DNA of 52,825 nt from Bacteroidia bacterium (GTDB lineage: Bacteria; Bacteroidota; Bacteroidia; Bacteroidales; Paludibacteraceae), in the NCBI GenBank assembly GCA_009930305.1, contig RZYM01000015.1, forward strand, positions 1 to 52,825. The letters are read 5' to 3'. A program made the position numbers and the translations under genes. Under the pieces are notes generated by a model, which worked only from the letters and a program-made list of their open reading frames with translations, had not been told where the DNA came from and did no database searches. Shown here one piece after another: positions 19,681-28,927 of the stretch. How positions within the stretch are numbered: position 1 is the first letter of the stretch; each line of letters starts with the position of its first letter.

Positions 19681-20847
19681 TCAATACTCAAAAGTTCCGA
19701 ATTCACTATTTATTGTCAAACGAGTCTTTTTGTCAGCCTCAATGTGACCAATAATCTGCGCATCAATACCAAATGATTTTGAAATCGCAATAACCCTTTC
19801 TGCATCAGCAGCAGATACATAAACTTCCATGCGATGACCCATGTTAAATACCTTGTACATTTCAGACCAATCAGTTCCGCTTTGTTCCTGAATTGTCTTG
19901 AAAAGTGGTGGGATAGGGAATAGATTATCTTTAATAACATGAACATTCTCAACAAAATGCAAAACCTTTGTTTGTGCTCCACCTGAGCAATGAACCATAC
20001 CATGTATTGATGGTCGCATTTCGTCCAGCATTTTTTTGATAACAGGAGCATATGTACGGGTAGGAGATAAAACCAATTTACCGGCATCAATTGGAGAGTC
20101 TTTGACTTCGTCGGTAAGCTTTAATTTCCCTGAGTATACTAATTCGGATGGTACTGCTGAATCATAACTTTCAGGATATTTTGCTGCAAGATATTTTGCA
20201 AATACGTCGTGTCTTGCAGATGTTAGTCCATTACTCCCCATGCCTCCATTGTATTGCTTTTCGTATGTGGCTTTACCAAACGATGCCATACCAACAATTA
20301 CATCTCCTGCTTTTATATTTGCGTTGTCAATTACATCGCTTCGTTTCATTCGGCAAGTTACAGTGCTGTCAACAATTATTGTTCTAACAAGATCGCCAAC
20401 ATCAGCCGTTTCACCTCCGGTAGCATATACGCCAACGCCCATATCGCGTAATTCTGCAAGTAGTTCATCTGTACCATTTATTATTGCGGAAATAACTTCT
20501 CCCGGAATCAATATTTTATTTCTTCCAATGGTTGACGAAACTAAAATGTTATCAACTGCTCCAACACATAGTAAATCGTCAATATTCATAATTAAAGCAT
20601 CCTGTGCAATACCTTTCCATACTGATAAATCTCCTTTTTCTTTCCAATAAAGATAGGCTAATGATGATTTAGTACCGGCTCCATCTGCATGCATGATGTT
20701 GCAGTATTCGTCATCTCCACCGAGTATATCAGGTATAATTTTACAGAAGGCTCTGGGATAGATACCTTTGTCAATATTTTTTATGGCGTTGTGAACGTCC
20801 TCTTTTGATGCAGACACACCTCGCATCATATAACGTTGATTATTCAT
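19681..20847 (-). CDS. purM: Phosphoribosylformylglycinamidine cyclo-ligase (AIR synthase)
   Basis: PurM closes the imidazole ring in purine synthesis using ATP. The 388-residue protein shows HADGAGTKSSLAYL, the MNIDDLLCVGA motif and ATGGETADVGDLV. The C-terminal half has GMVHCSGGAQTKVLHF and FNMGHRMEVYV. It is somewhat longer than the roughly 345-residue enterobacterial enzyme, as is usual in Bacteroidetes. It ends next to prfA and starts 2 bp from the tonB-like gene. Confidence 0.93.
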   Translation of the reverse strand: MNNQRYMMRGVSASKEDVHNAIKNIDKGIYPRAFCKIIPDILGGDDEYCNIMHADGAGTKSSLAYLYWKEKGDLSVWKGIAQDALIMNIDDLLCVGAVDNILVSSTIGRNKILIPGEVISAIINGTDELLAELRDMGVGVYATGGETADVGDLVRTIIVDSTVTCRMKRSDVIDNANIKAGDVIVGMASFGKATYEKQYNGGMGSNGLTSARHDVFAKYLAAKYPESYDSAVPSELVYSGKLKLTDEVKDSPIDAGKLVLSPTRTYAPVIKKMLDEMRPSIHGMVHCSGGAQTKVLHFVENVHVIKDNLFPIPPLFKTIQEQSGTDWSEMYKVFNMGHRMEVYVSAADAERVIAISKSFGIDAQIIGHIEADKKTRLTINSEFGTFEY

Positions 20848-20849
20848 AT

Positions 20850-21689
20850 CTAATTTAATTTGTACTTATAAGTTATGGTTCCTGATTGTACAGTTGAACC
20901 AGATATTCCATTGAATTTTGCACGCATTGCAGCTATTTCTGCCTCTTTTCGCATAGATGCATCACCAATTGTTGTGCCTATTGCACCGGATTTCGCGCTT
21001 ATTACTTTGCCTGAAGGATCAACCTCAATTGAAACAACGATTATTCCTTCTTCATTTTTGTCGTATTTAGGTTCCGGAATTTTTCCCGATAGACTACGAC
21101 CATTAAGGTTGTAACTATGTCCATTACCGGTACCTCCTCCAGTATGATTTTGGGAATTTACATCCCCAAACGGATTCCCTTGATTGCCTGCTCCACCAGT
21201 TACACCTTCACCGGTTGCGTTATTATCAGTACCTTTGCCACCTTTGCCAAAAGCATTTTTTGCTGCACTAGTAGCTTTAGCACGCTTTGCTTCCTCAATT
21301 TTACGTTTCTCTTCTTCCTGGCGTTTCTGCTCAGCCAATAAGCGTTGACGTTCTAATTCTTGCTTTTTAGCTTCTTTTACTTCTATTGATTCCTCTATAT
21401 TTTGAGTTTGTAATTCGCTGTTAGCAGAAGAATTATCTATTAATGGAGGAGTCGTTGCATCAGGAACATCTTCAAGTTGGTCTTCGATTGCACTTTGTGG
21501 TGCAGGTTCAAACAAACCTTCTCCTGTGTCGCTTGTTCCATAATTCACGGTCAGACCTTCCTCTTCTTGCGGCAAACAAACTTGCATACCGTAGAATAGT
21601 AGAGCCAATAGCAAAAGGGCATGAAAGGCTATTGTACCAATAATACCGGCAAATTTACTGTCTTTGTCTTTCCAATCAATTTTTTTCAT
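20850..21689 (-). CDS. TonB/TolA-like energy transducer
   Basis: This inner-membrane protein transmits proton-motive energy from the ExbB/ExbD pair to the outer membrane. Its 279 residues comprise a cytoplasmic N-tail, one membrane segment (about 15-35, AFHALLLLALLFYG), a Lys/Glu/Arg-rich helical stretch (about 100-145), a Gly/Asn-rich linker (about 150-195), and a C-terminal TonB-like domain with IVVSIEVDPSGKVISA. The long charged helix recalls TolA. It overlaps exbD by 4 bp. Confidence 0.9.
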   Translation of the reverse strand: MKKIDWKDKDSKFAGIIGTIAFHALLLLALLFYGMQVCLPQEEEGLTVNYGTSDTGEGLFEPAPQSAIEDQLEDVPDATTPPLIDNSSANSELQTQNIEESIEVKEAKKQELERQRLLAEQKRQEEEKRKIEEAKRAKATSAAKNAFGKGGKGTDNNATGEGVTGGAGNQGNPFGDVNSQNHTGGGTGNGHSYNLNGRSLSGKIPEPKYDKNEEGIIVVSIEVDPSGKVISAKSGAIGTTIGDASMRKEAEIAAMRAKFNGISGSTVQSGTITYKYKLN

Positions 21690-22102
21690 AATTCCCTGAC
21701 AGGTCTGGTTGCGATAACAAGTTTAAATTTGTTTTTATTTGCTATGTTAAGTACACGAACAATTTCGCGATAAGGTACAGACTCATCTGCATATAAAGCA
21801 ACGTACATTTCAGGTTCAGCTGCTACAACAGATTGTAGAAAAGGTTCAATTTCTTCAAATGTTACTTGACGTTCTTGTTGCTTGCCTTCTGCTACATAAA
21901 AATTTATATTTTCGTCAATATAGATTCTAGTAATAGGCTTTGCTGCAGCTTGACTGCTGCTTTGCGGAAGTAACAGTTTTATAGCACTTGGCGTAACAAC
22001 TGTTGATGTTATCATAAAGAATATCAGCAGTAAAAACACCAAGTCCGTCATAGAAGACATGCTAAAAGACGCATTTATCTTGTTTCTTTTTTTAAGAGCC
22101 AT
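21686..22102 (-). CDS. exbD: ExbD/TolR biopolymer transport protein
   Basis: A 138-residue protein with one N-terminal membrane helix (about 18-38) that carries the functional Asp in SMTDLVFLLLIFFMI, followed by a periplasmic domain with EIVRVLNIANK near the end. It forms the proton channel with ExbB and is encoded between exbB and the tonB-like gene. Specific ExbD or TolR role cannot be separated. Confidence 0.95.
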   Translation of the reverse strand: MALKKRNKINASFSMSSMTDLVFLLLIFFMITSTVVTPSAIKLLLPQSSSQAAAKPITRIYIDENINFYVAEGKQQERQVTFEEIEPFLQSVVAAEPEMYVALYADESVPYREIVRVLNIANKNKFKLVIATRPVREL

Positions 22103-22108
22103 GGCTGA

Positions 22109-22828
22109 CTATTTAATTGGTTCGTTCAATAAATCCATGAATTCCATGGTGCTTAATTCCATCTTTTGTACTACAGAATCTAATTTTGATACTAGATAGT
22201 TATATGCAAAATATGCAGTAATACCGACAATTAATCCGGCTACGGTTGTTATCATTGCAGTATAAATACCATTTGATAAGACTGTAATATCGATGTTATT
22301 TCCTGCATTAGCCATATCATAGAATGCCTGTACCATACCTATTACAGTTCCTAAGAATCCAAGCATAGGAGCACCACCGGCTATAGTAGCTAACATCGAA
22401 AATCCGCGTTCCAATTTATTGGTTTCAATATTACCAACATTTTCGATTGCTATAAGTACATCATTCATTGGTTTGCCGATACGCGAAATTCCTTTTTCAA
22501 TCATTCTTGATGCAGGAGTATTAACTTGTTGGCATAATTTTGTAGCAGAATCTACTTTGCCTTCTGTTATATAGTCTTTGATGCGATCCATAAAAGATTT
22601 ATCTCTTTTTGATGCCTTGTGAATTACAACTAGACGTTCAACAAAAATATAAACGGCTATAATAGATAGAATTAGCAAAGGTATCATAATGACAGGACCA
22701 CCTTTTTTTGCTATTTCAAAGTAATTCATTTCTATGACTTCCGGCGTAGTTACAACTGTTTGCATAGTGCTGTCAATTGCATACTCTGCTGCTGATGGAA
22801 TTTGTAAAAGAATATTCAAAAAGTTCAT
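22109..22828 (-). CDS. exbB: ExbB/TolQ/MotA-type proton channel protein
   Basis: This is a 239-residue membrane protein with three predicted helices (about 50-70, 145-170 and 190-215). The core segment APMLGFLGTVIGMVQAF and TAMITTVAGLIVGI are family hallmarks. It works with ExbD to energise the TonB-like protein. The set is downstream of pdxJ with a 3-bp gap, so it is probably transcribed from the pdxJ promoter. Confidence 0.95.
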   Translation of the reverse strand: MNFLNILLQIPSAAEYAIDSTMQTVVTTPEVIEMNYFEIAKKGGPVIMIPLLILSIIAVYIFVERLVVIHKASKRDKSFMDRIKDYITEGKVDSATKLCQQVNTPASRMIEKGISRIGKPMNDVLIAIENVGNIETNKLERGFSMLATIAGGAPMLGFLGTVIGMVQAFYDMANAGNNIDITVLSNGIYTAMITTVAGLIVGITAYFAYNYLVSKLDSVVQKMELSTMEFMDLLNEPIK

Positions 22829-22831
22829 AAT

Positions 22832-23548
22832 TTAGAAGGTTAATTGTTGTCTGTATTTTTTTATTGTTGATTCTAATCCCAAATATAAGGCATCAGATAT
22901 TAATGCATGACCTATTGATACCTCGTCAAGAAAAGGAACGTTTTGGGCGAAATACTTCAGATTTACCAAGCTGAGATCGTGTCCGGCATTTACTCCAAGC
23001 TTGCATTTGTGGGCAAAAGCAGATGCTTCTGCAAAAGATTTTACTGCTTGAAATTTGTCGATTATAAATTGTTCAGCGTAAGGTTCTGTGTATAATTCGA
23101 TGCGATCGGTTCCTGTTTTTGCAGCATATTCTATGTTATTCAGGTCTGTATCTGTAAAAATTGAAACCCTAATTCCTTTACTATGAAATATTTTGACCGT
23201 TTCCTGCAAAAAATCAAGGTGTTTAACAGTGTCCCATCCGGCATTTGAAGTAAGTGCTTCAGGTGGATCCGGGACCAAAGTAACCTGATTAGGAACAACT
23301 TCCAATACCAAATCAATAAATGATTGTTGAGGATATCCTTCTATATTGAATTCTGTAGTAACTAATTTTTTTAATTCGCGCACATCCGAGTAACGTATAT
23401 GACGTTCATCAGGACGTGGATGCACGGTAATACCTTGTGCTCCAAACTTTTCACAATCAACAGCTACCTGCTCAACATTAGGAGTATTTCCGCCTCGCGC
23501 ATTACGTATTGTTGCGACCTTGTTTATATTTACACTGAGTTTTGTCAT
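22832..23548 (-). CDS. pdxJ: Pyridoxine 5'-phosphate synthase
   Basis: PdxJ condenses 3-amino-1-hydroxyacetone phosphate with deoxyxylulose phosphate to make vitamin B6. The 238-residue TIM-barrel protein shows [27 protein letters not shown], the VTLVPDPPE segment and LGVNAGHDL. It heads the pdxJ-exbB-exbD-tonB unit and is divergent from nadK, an order recurring in Bacteroidales. Confidence 0.97.
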   Translation of the reverse strand: MTKLSVNINKVATIRNARGGNTPNVEQVAVDCEKFGAQGITVHPRPDERHIRYSDVRELKKLVTTEFNIEGYPQQSFIDLVLEVVPNQVTLVPDPPEALTSNAGWDTVKHLDFLQETVKIFHSKGIRVSIFTDTDLNNIEYAAKTGTDRIELYTEPYAEQFIIDKFQAVKSFAEASAFAHKCKLGVNAGHDLSLVNLKYFAQNVPFLDEVSIGHALISDALYLGLESTIKKYRQQLTF

Positions 23549-23599
23549 TATAATTCATTAAAAATGACTTACTTTGTAAGTCCGTTTATAAAAGACGTA

Positions 23600-23607
23600 C
23601 AAAGTTA
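23600..23607 (-). promoter_or_regulatory. -7 promoter element for pdxJ
   Basis: The minus strand reads TAACTTTG, a full TAnnTTTG match, 52 nt upstream of the pdxJ start, in the region divergent with nadK. Confidence 0.6.
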
Positions 23608-23658
23608 ATTATTTATTATTGTTTCACCTTGTTTCAATGTATAAAGTTTTCCACAATT

Positions 23659-24540
23659 ATGAGAGTAGCAGTTTTTGGTAGTATTCATAAAAAAGGATTT
23701 TCAAATGCTTGTGATATGTTGTTACAAGCTTTGGAACGTCACGAGGCAGATGTGTTTTTGTTTGATGAGGTTTACAATCATCTACTTAGCGTAAATGCGT
23801 ATTTGCCCGCAAAATATAATGTTTTGCAAGCCGGTGATGACATACAAGTAGATTTAGCATTGAGTTTAGGTGGAGACGGAACATTCTTAAAAACAGCACA
23901 AAGGATAGGAAACAGACGCATACCTATACTTGGTATTAAATTAGGAAATCTAGGTTTCTTAATAGATGTTCAAAGTAACGAAATCTCTGCAGCTATTGAT
24001 GATATTTTCGAAAACGGCATACAAATAGAAGAACGTAGTATGCTTCAACTAAAAACCGATAAGCAAAGATTTACAAATGGCGAAACGATTGCTTTGAATG
24101 AAATAGCAGTACTAAAATTAGATATATCATCGATGATAAAAGTGCATACAACTGTAAATGGTGAGTATTTATGTACCTATCGTGCAGATGGTTTATTAAT
24201 ATCTACTCCTACAGGTTCAACTGCCTATGCTTTAAGTGTTGGAGCTTCAATATTGGTGCCTCAAAATAAAAGTTTTATTTTATCTCCGGTAGCTCCGCAT
24301 AGTTTAAATCTAAGGCCTGTAGTGATACCTGACGATTGGAAAATCGAATTGGAAGTAGAGAGCAGAAATGATAATTTTTTAATTTCTTTGGATGGTCGTT
24401 CTCAGGTTTTTGATAAACATACAAAACTGATTATAACAAAGGCTGATTACAGCATTCTTTTAGCAAAGAGAAAAGGTCATACATATTTTAAAACTTTACG
24501 TGAAAAATTGATGTGGGCTGCGGATGCCCGTTCGAACTAA
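23659..24540 (+). CDS. nadK: NAD kinase
   Basis: NadK phosphorylates NAD to NADP. The 293 residues from this ATG start MRVAVFGS, as in relatives; an in-frame ATG at 23629 would add ten unusual residues and is less likely. The GGDGT motif sits at about 71-75 in LSLGGDGTFLKTA; NEIAVLK and STPTGSTAYALS are further conserved blocks. It is 6 bp upstream of ruvC and divergent from pdxJ. Confidence 0.95.
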   Translation: MRVAVFGSIHKKGFSNACDMLLQALERHEADVFLFDEVYNHLLSVNAYLPAKYNVLQAGDDIQVDLALSLGGDGTFLKTAQRIGNRRIPILGIKLGNLGFLIDVQSNEISAAIDDIFENGIQIEERSMLQLKTDKQRFTNGETIALNEIAVLKLDISSMIKVHTTVNGEYLCTYRADGLLISTPTGSTAYALSVGASILVPQNKSFILSPVAPHSLNLRPVVIPDDWKIELEVESRNDNFLISLDGRSQVFDKHTKLIITKADYSILLAKRKGHTYFKTLREKLMWAADARSN

Positions 24541-24546
24541 AACAAT

Positions 24547-25134
24547 ATGAGTACCGAAATTCAGACCGCAAAATCGGGTTTACCATACGTGATACTAGGG
24601 ATAGATCCGGGAACTACAGTAATGGGATACGGACTGCTACGGGTACAAGGTAAAAAAGTTGAGATGCTTGCAATGGGTGTGCTTGAGTTGAAGAAACTAA
24701 CAAACCATTATGAAAAGTTGCAACGGATATTTGCAAGGGTTCTTTCTTTAATTGACGAATTTGATCCTCAAGTATTGTCAATAGAATCTCCGTTTTTTGG
24801 TAAGAATGTACAATCAATGCTAAAGTTGGGTAGGGCACAAGGAGTGGCAATGGCTGCAGCACTTTATAGAGACATTCCTGTACAAGAATACACGCCATTA
24901 AAAATTAAAATGGCGATAACAGGAAGAGGCTCTGCGTCAAAAGAGCAGGTTGCCGATATGTTGAAGCGTTATCTTGAAATAACACAGGAGCAGATGCTTC
25001 CGCAATTGGATGCAACAGATGCGCTTGCGGCTGCGTATTGTCATTATTTACAAATAGGAAATCCTTCCATTAAACCTGAATACAAGTCTTGGAAGGATTT
25101 TATTTCTCAGAATGATAAACGTGTGAAGAAGTAA
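24547..25134 (+). CDS. ruvC: Crossover junction endodeoxyribonuclease RuvC
   Basis: RuvC resolves Holliday junctions during recombination. Acidic metal ligands are visible at Asp20 ([12 protein letters not shown]), Glu80 ([10 protein letters not shown]) and the C-terminal LDATDALA (Asp155 and Asp158). The 195-residue length is normal. Its stop codon directly abuts that of the convergent yebC gene with no spacer, so no terminator lies between them. It is 6 bp after nadK. Confidence 0.96.
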   Translation: MSTEIQTAKSGLPYVILGIDPGTTVMGYGLLRVQGKKVEMLAMGVLELKKLTNHYEKLQRIFARVLSLIDEFDPQVLSIESPFFGKNVQSMLKLGRAQGVAMAAALYRDIPVQEYTPLKIKMAITGRGSASKEQVADMLKRYLEITQEQMLPQLDATDALAAAYCHYLQIGNPSIKPEYKSWKDFISQNDKRVKK

Positions 25135-25857
25135 TTAATCTTCTTCTGCCATATTGTGATAAACATTTTGAACGTCTTCGTCATCCTCAATTTTGTCTAA
25201 TAACTTTTGAATAGAGGCACGTTGTTCTTCTGTTACTTTTTTATAATCATTAGGTATACGTTCAAATTCAGCACTATTAATATCAAATCCGTTGTCTTCT
25301 AAATATTTTTGTATTGCTGAGTAAGATTGAAAATCTCCGTATATAATTAAATTTCCATCATCATCTTTGTCTATTTCTTCAACACCGAAATCGATCAATT
25401 CCAATTCCATGTCGTCCATAGATATATTATCTTTAGGACACACATTGAATACACATTTGTGATCAAACAAAAATTGTAAACAACCTGTGGTTCCAAGTGA
25501 ACCTCCGAATCTTGTAAAGTAACTACGTATGTTAGCTACAGTACGTGTATTATTATCGGTTGCTGTTTCTACAAATATTGCAATTCCGTGAGGACCGTAT
25601 CCTTCGTAATTTAGTTCTTTGTAATCATTCTCATCCTTAGCGAATGCCTTTTTAATAGCGCGCTCAACGTTTTCTTTAGGCATATTTTCTTTCTTTGCTT
25701 GTTGAATCAACACGCGTAAACGAGGATTACCATCAGGATCGCTTCCGCTTTCGCGTACTGCTATTGTAATTTGTTTCCCTAATTTTGTAAAAACGCGGGC
25801 CATGTTTCCCCAACGTTTCAATTTGGTTGCTTTCCTATATTCAAATGCTCTTCCCAT
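25135..25857 (-). CDS. yebC: YebC/PmpR-family transcription or translation regulator
   Basis: This 240-residue protein opens with MGRAFEYRKATKLKRWGNMA, close to the family N-terminus, and contains NIRSYFTRFGGSLGTTG. The family has been reported as DNA-binding regulators and, in some bacteria, as factors acting on ribosomes stalled at prolines; which applies here is unknown. It is 25 bp downstream of pheT on the same strand and may share its transcript. Confidence 0.93.
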   Translation of the reverse strand: MGRAFEYRKATKLKRWGNMARVFTKLGKQITIAVRESGSDPDGNPRLRVLIQQAKKENMPKENVERAIKKAFAKDENDYKELNYEGYGPHGIAIFVETATDNNTRTVANIRSYFTRFGGSLGTTGCLQFLFDHKCVFNVCPKDNISMDDMELELIDFGVEEIDKDDDGNLIIYGDFQSYSAIQKYLEDNGFDINSAEFERIPNDYKKVTEEQRASIQKLLDKIEDDEDVQNVYHNMAEED

Positions 25858-25882
25858 AACTATATTTATTATGATAATTTTA

Positions 25883-28327
25883 TTATCTTATTACTGCTCC
25901 AAGTTTCTCTGTAAATGCTTTGATTAAATTTTGCATTATTCTATCTATCTGTTTGTCTTCCAATGTCTTTTCAGGATCCTGAATGGTGAAATTAACCGCG
26001 TAAGATTTTTTACACTCTTCAATATTTTTTCCTTCATAAACATCGAACAGAACTACTCTTTTTAATAATTTACGTTCTGTTTCAAATGCAATATTTTCGA
26101 TTTGCTCGAAATCTATATTTTTATCTAGCAATAAAGCCAAGTCGCGTTTAACCTCAGGGGATTTTGGGAGATCTTTATAGCTTGTTTTATTGTTCTTTAC
26201 TTGTTTAAGAATTTGGTTCCATTCCATATCGGCAAAGTAAACTTCAGTATCAATGTCGAATGCTTTTAATAATTTCGGAGAAATGATACCAAGTGTTACT
26301 AATGTTTTGCCTCCACACGTTTCAAATTTAATTGCTTGAGAGTAAATATCTATCTCGGTTTTTGTGGTTAAATAGCTATTTGATGCTATGCCTAAGCGAG
26401 TTAAAATATTAATTACATGAGCTTTTAAATCGAAGAATGTCAATTTGCGTTCGCCATCAGTCCAAATAGGTTCGTGACTACAACCAGACAACCAAATGCC
26501 TAAATGAGGCTCTTCGGAATATGCTGCTAATTCTTCTTCACTACCTGCTTTTTCAGGATGATAGTGATAGCAAGTTCCAAATTCGTATAACTTTAAATTA
26601 GTACGACGACGATTTCTGTTATATGCTATACTTTCCAAACCACCGAACAACAATGTTTGGCGCATTACACTTAAATCGCTGCCAAGTGGATTCATTATTT
26701 TAACTGCATTTTCTGCAGGGTATGAATTCAATGAATTGTAATACGATATTTTTGTCAATGAATTATTTAGAATCTCACTAAATCCGGCACCGGTAAGTTG
26801 TTTTGCAACTCTATTTTGAAGTGCGTTACTATCAGGTGTAGTTGAATAACTTATTGATGATTTTAAATCGGAACCGGGTAAAATATTATTATATCCGTAT
26901 ACACGTAAGATGTCTTCAATAACGTCAACATCTCTTTGTACATCAACTCTATAAGGAGGTACAGATAATGATAAACAATCTTCTGTTTCATTATCTATTT
27001 TCATTTCCAAACCTGATAAAATCGATTTTACAGTATCTTTAGGTATTTCTTTACCTATGAGGTTATTTAATTTTTCGTATTTAAGTTCTACCTTAAAATC
27101 TTTTATAGGGTTAGGGTAGATATCAATTATGTCGGAAGATACTTGACCACCTGCAACTTCTTTTATCAACAACGCAGCACGTTTAAGTGCATATATTGTA
27201 ATATTTGGATCGCACCCACGTTCATAACGGAATGAGGCATCCGTATTTAAGCTATGTCTACGTGCTGTTTTTCTAACCCAAATAGGATTGAAATATGCAC
27301 TCTCAATAAAAATTCTTTTTGATTTTTCTGTTACGCCTGAATCTGCACCACCAAATACACCTGCTATACACATGCCTTCTTCTGTATTACATATCATAAG
27401 GTCATTATCAGAAATTTCGCGCGTTACTTCATCTAAAGTTTTAAATTGAGTTTTGTTAGGTAAAGTTTTAACAAATATATGATTACCTTTTATTTTATCT
27501 CCATCAAATGCGTGTAAGGGTTGTCCTAACTCTTGCAAAATAAAGTTGGTTACATCCACAACGTTGTTAATAGGGCGTTGACCTATGCTGATTAACTTAT
27601 GCTTTAACCAATCAGGAGATTCTTTAACATTGATTCCTGTCATACTTAAGCCGCAATATCTTGGGCAAGCTTCGTGGTTTTCGACAGTTACTTCAATTGG
27701 GAAATCGTGATTGTCAACAGAAAAAGCTGCTACAGAAGGTTTAATCAGTTTTATACCTAAACCGGCAGCCAAATCGCGAGCTACACCAAAGTGAGATATG
27801 GCATCAGCACGATTTGGAGTAATATCAACCTCAATTAATGTATCGTCTTCAATGTTGTAATATTTTTTTGCAGAAGTACCAAGTTTGGTATCTTTAGGTA
27901 ATTCAATTATACCATCATGGCTTTTACCTATGCCAATTTCATCTTCGGCACATAACATACCAAAAGATTCAACACCACGTATTTTTGATTTTTTAATTAC
28001 AAATTCTTTATCTCCTTCGTATAATTTAGTTCCAACCTGAGCGAATATGGTTTTTAATCCTGCGCGACAGTTTGGTGCACCGCAAACTACTTGTAGTAAA
28101 TTGCCATCACCTGTATCAACTTTGGTTATATGTAAATGATCTGAATCGGGGTGATCAATGCATTCTACAACTTGAGCCACAACTAAGCCTTCCAAGCCTC
28201 CTTTTATGGTTTGCACTGTTTCAAATGTTCCTACTTCCAATCCCAGAGATGTTAATTTCTTAGCAGTTTCCTCAGGGTCAATTGTTAGTAAAATGTATTT
28301 TTTAAGCCAGTTATACGAAATGTTCAT
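25883..28327 (-). CDS. pheT: Phenylalanyl-tRNA synthetase beta subunit
   Basis: PheT forms the alpha2-beta2 PheRS and provides tRNA binding and editing. The 814 residues show an N-terminal tRNA-binding OB domain (LVVAQVVECIDHPDSDHL), the B3/B4 editing and B5 regions (ERGCDPNI), and a C-terminal FDX-ACB domain (EECKKSYAVNFTIQDPEKT). pheS is not adjacent, which is usual in this phylum. It has its own -7 box at 28354-28361. Confidence 0.97.
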   Translation of the reverse strand: MNISYNWLKKYILLTIDPEETAKKLTSLGLEVGTFETVQTIKGGLEGLVVAQVVECIDHPDSDHLHITKVDTGDGNLLQVVCGAPNCRAGLKTIFAQVGTKLYEGDKEFVIKKSKIRGVESFGMLCAEDEIGIGKSHDGIIELPKDTKLGTSAKKYYNIEDDTLIEVDITPNRADAISHFGVARDLAAGLGIKLIKPSVAAFSVDNHDFPIEVTVENHEACPRYCGLSMTGINVKESPDWLKHKLISIGQRPINNVVDVTNFILQELGQPLHAFDGDKIKGNHIFVKTLPNKTQFKTLDEVTREISDNDLMICNTEEGMCIAGVFGGADSGVTEKSKRIFIESAYFNPIWVRKTARRHSLNTDASFRYERGCDPNITIYALKRAALLIKEVAGGQVSSDIIDIYPNPIKDFKVELKYEKLNNLIGKEIPKDTVKSILSGLEMKIDNETEDCLSLSVPPYRVDVQRDVDVIEDILRVYGYNNILPGSDLKSSISYSTTPDSNALQNRVAKQLTGAGFSEILNNSLTKISYYNSLNSYPAENAVKIMNPLGSDLSVMRQTLLFGGLESIAYNRNRRRTNLKLYEFGTCYHYHPEKAGSEEELAAYSEEPHLGIWLSGCSHEPIWTDGERKLTFFDLKAHVINILTRLGIASNSYLTTKTEIDIYSQAIKFETCGGKTLVTLGIISPKLLKAFDIDTEVYFADMEWNQILKQVKNNKTSYKDLPKSPEVKRDLALLLDKNIDFEQIENIAFETERKLLKRVVLFDVYEGKNIEECKKSYAVNFTIQDPEKTLEDKQIDRIMQNLIKAFTEKLGAVIR

Positions 28328-28353
28328 AGCAGCTGTTTTGGAATATTAGGCTG

Positions 28354-28361
28354 CAAAATTA
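28354..28361 (-). promoter_or_regulatory. -7 promoter element for pheT
   Basis: The minus strand reads TAATTTTG, matching TAnnTTTG, 27 nt upstream of the pheT start and followed by CAG. Confidence 0.55.
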
Positions 28362-28425
28362 GTGTTTTTAATTGAAAAAGGGAAATAGCACAGCAGTTAT
28401 ATTTGCTATGTTATAAAAAAACTCG

Positions 28426-28902
28426 CTATTTTATGATAAGTATAGTAGCGTAAGCTGCGATGCCTTCTTCTTTTCCAACAAAACCAAGTTTTTCTGTGGT
28501 AGTTGCTTTTATTGAGATGTCTTCAGGTAGTATGTTAAGACATTGAGCTAAACATTTTTGCATTGATTCAATGTGTGGATTTAATTTAGGTTTTTCCGCA
28601 CAAATGGTTGCATCAATGTTAGAAATAGAAAAACCGTGAGAACTTATTAGTTCTCCGGTTTCTCGTAATAAAACTTTACTATCTATTCCTTTGTATTTTG
28701 GGTCGGTGTCAGGAAAATGATACCCTATGTCGCGTAAGTTTGCTGCACCAAGTAGTGCATCACATATTGCATGAATAAGAACATCTGCATCAGAATGTCC
28801 AAGTAAGCCTAAGGAATGTTCAATACGTATGCCGCCCAACCATAGTTCGCGTCCAGATGCAAAACGATGAACATCATATCCAAAGCCAACTCTGATTTTC
28901 AT
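28426..28902 (-). CDS. ispF: 2-C-methyl-D-erythritol 2,4-cyclodiphosphate synthase
   Basis: IspF acts in the non-mevalonate isoprenoid route. Its 158 residues show the zinc ligands in GYDVHRF (Asp and His) and LLGHSDADVLIHA (His), with the C-terminal TTEKLGFVGKEEGI motif. It follows porV by 25 bp, the same porU-porV-ispF order known from Porphyromonas gingivalis. Confidence 0.97.
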   Translation of the reverse strand: MKIRVGFGYDVHRFASGRELWLGGIRIEHSLGLLGHSDADVLIHAICDALLGAANLRDIGYHFPDTDPKYKGIDSKVLLRETGELISSHGFSISNIDATICAEKPKLNPHIESMQKCLAQCLNILPEDISIKATTTEKLGFVGKEEGIAAYATILIIK

Positions 28903-28927
28903 TTCAATAGTTTGGTGATCGTTTACG

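Noticed and set aside
20148-20650. Several overlapping plus-strand frames inside purM
   Set aside because: They are antisense shadows of a strongly conserved gene and have no recognisable domain.
23629-23658. Earlier start for nadK
   Set aside because: Relatives begin at MRVAVFG-like sequence; the ten extra residues carry no conservation that I recognise.
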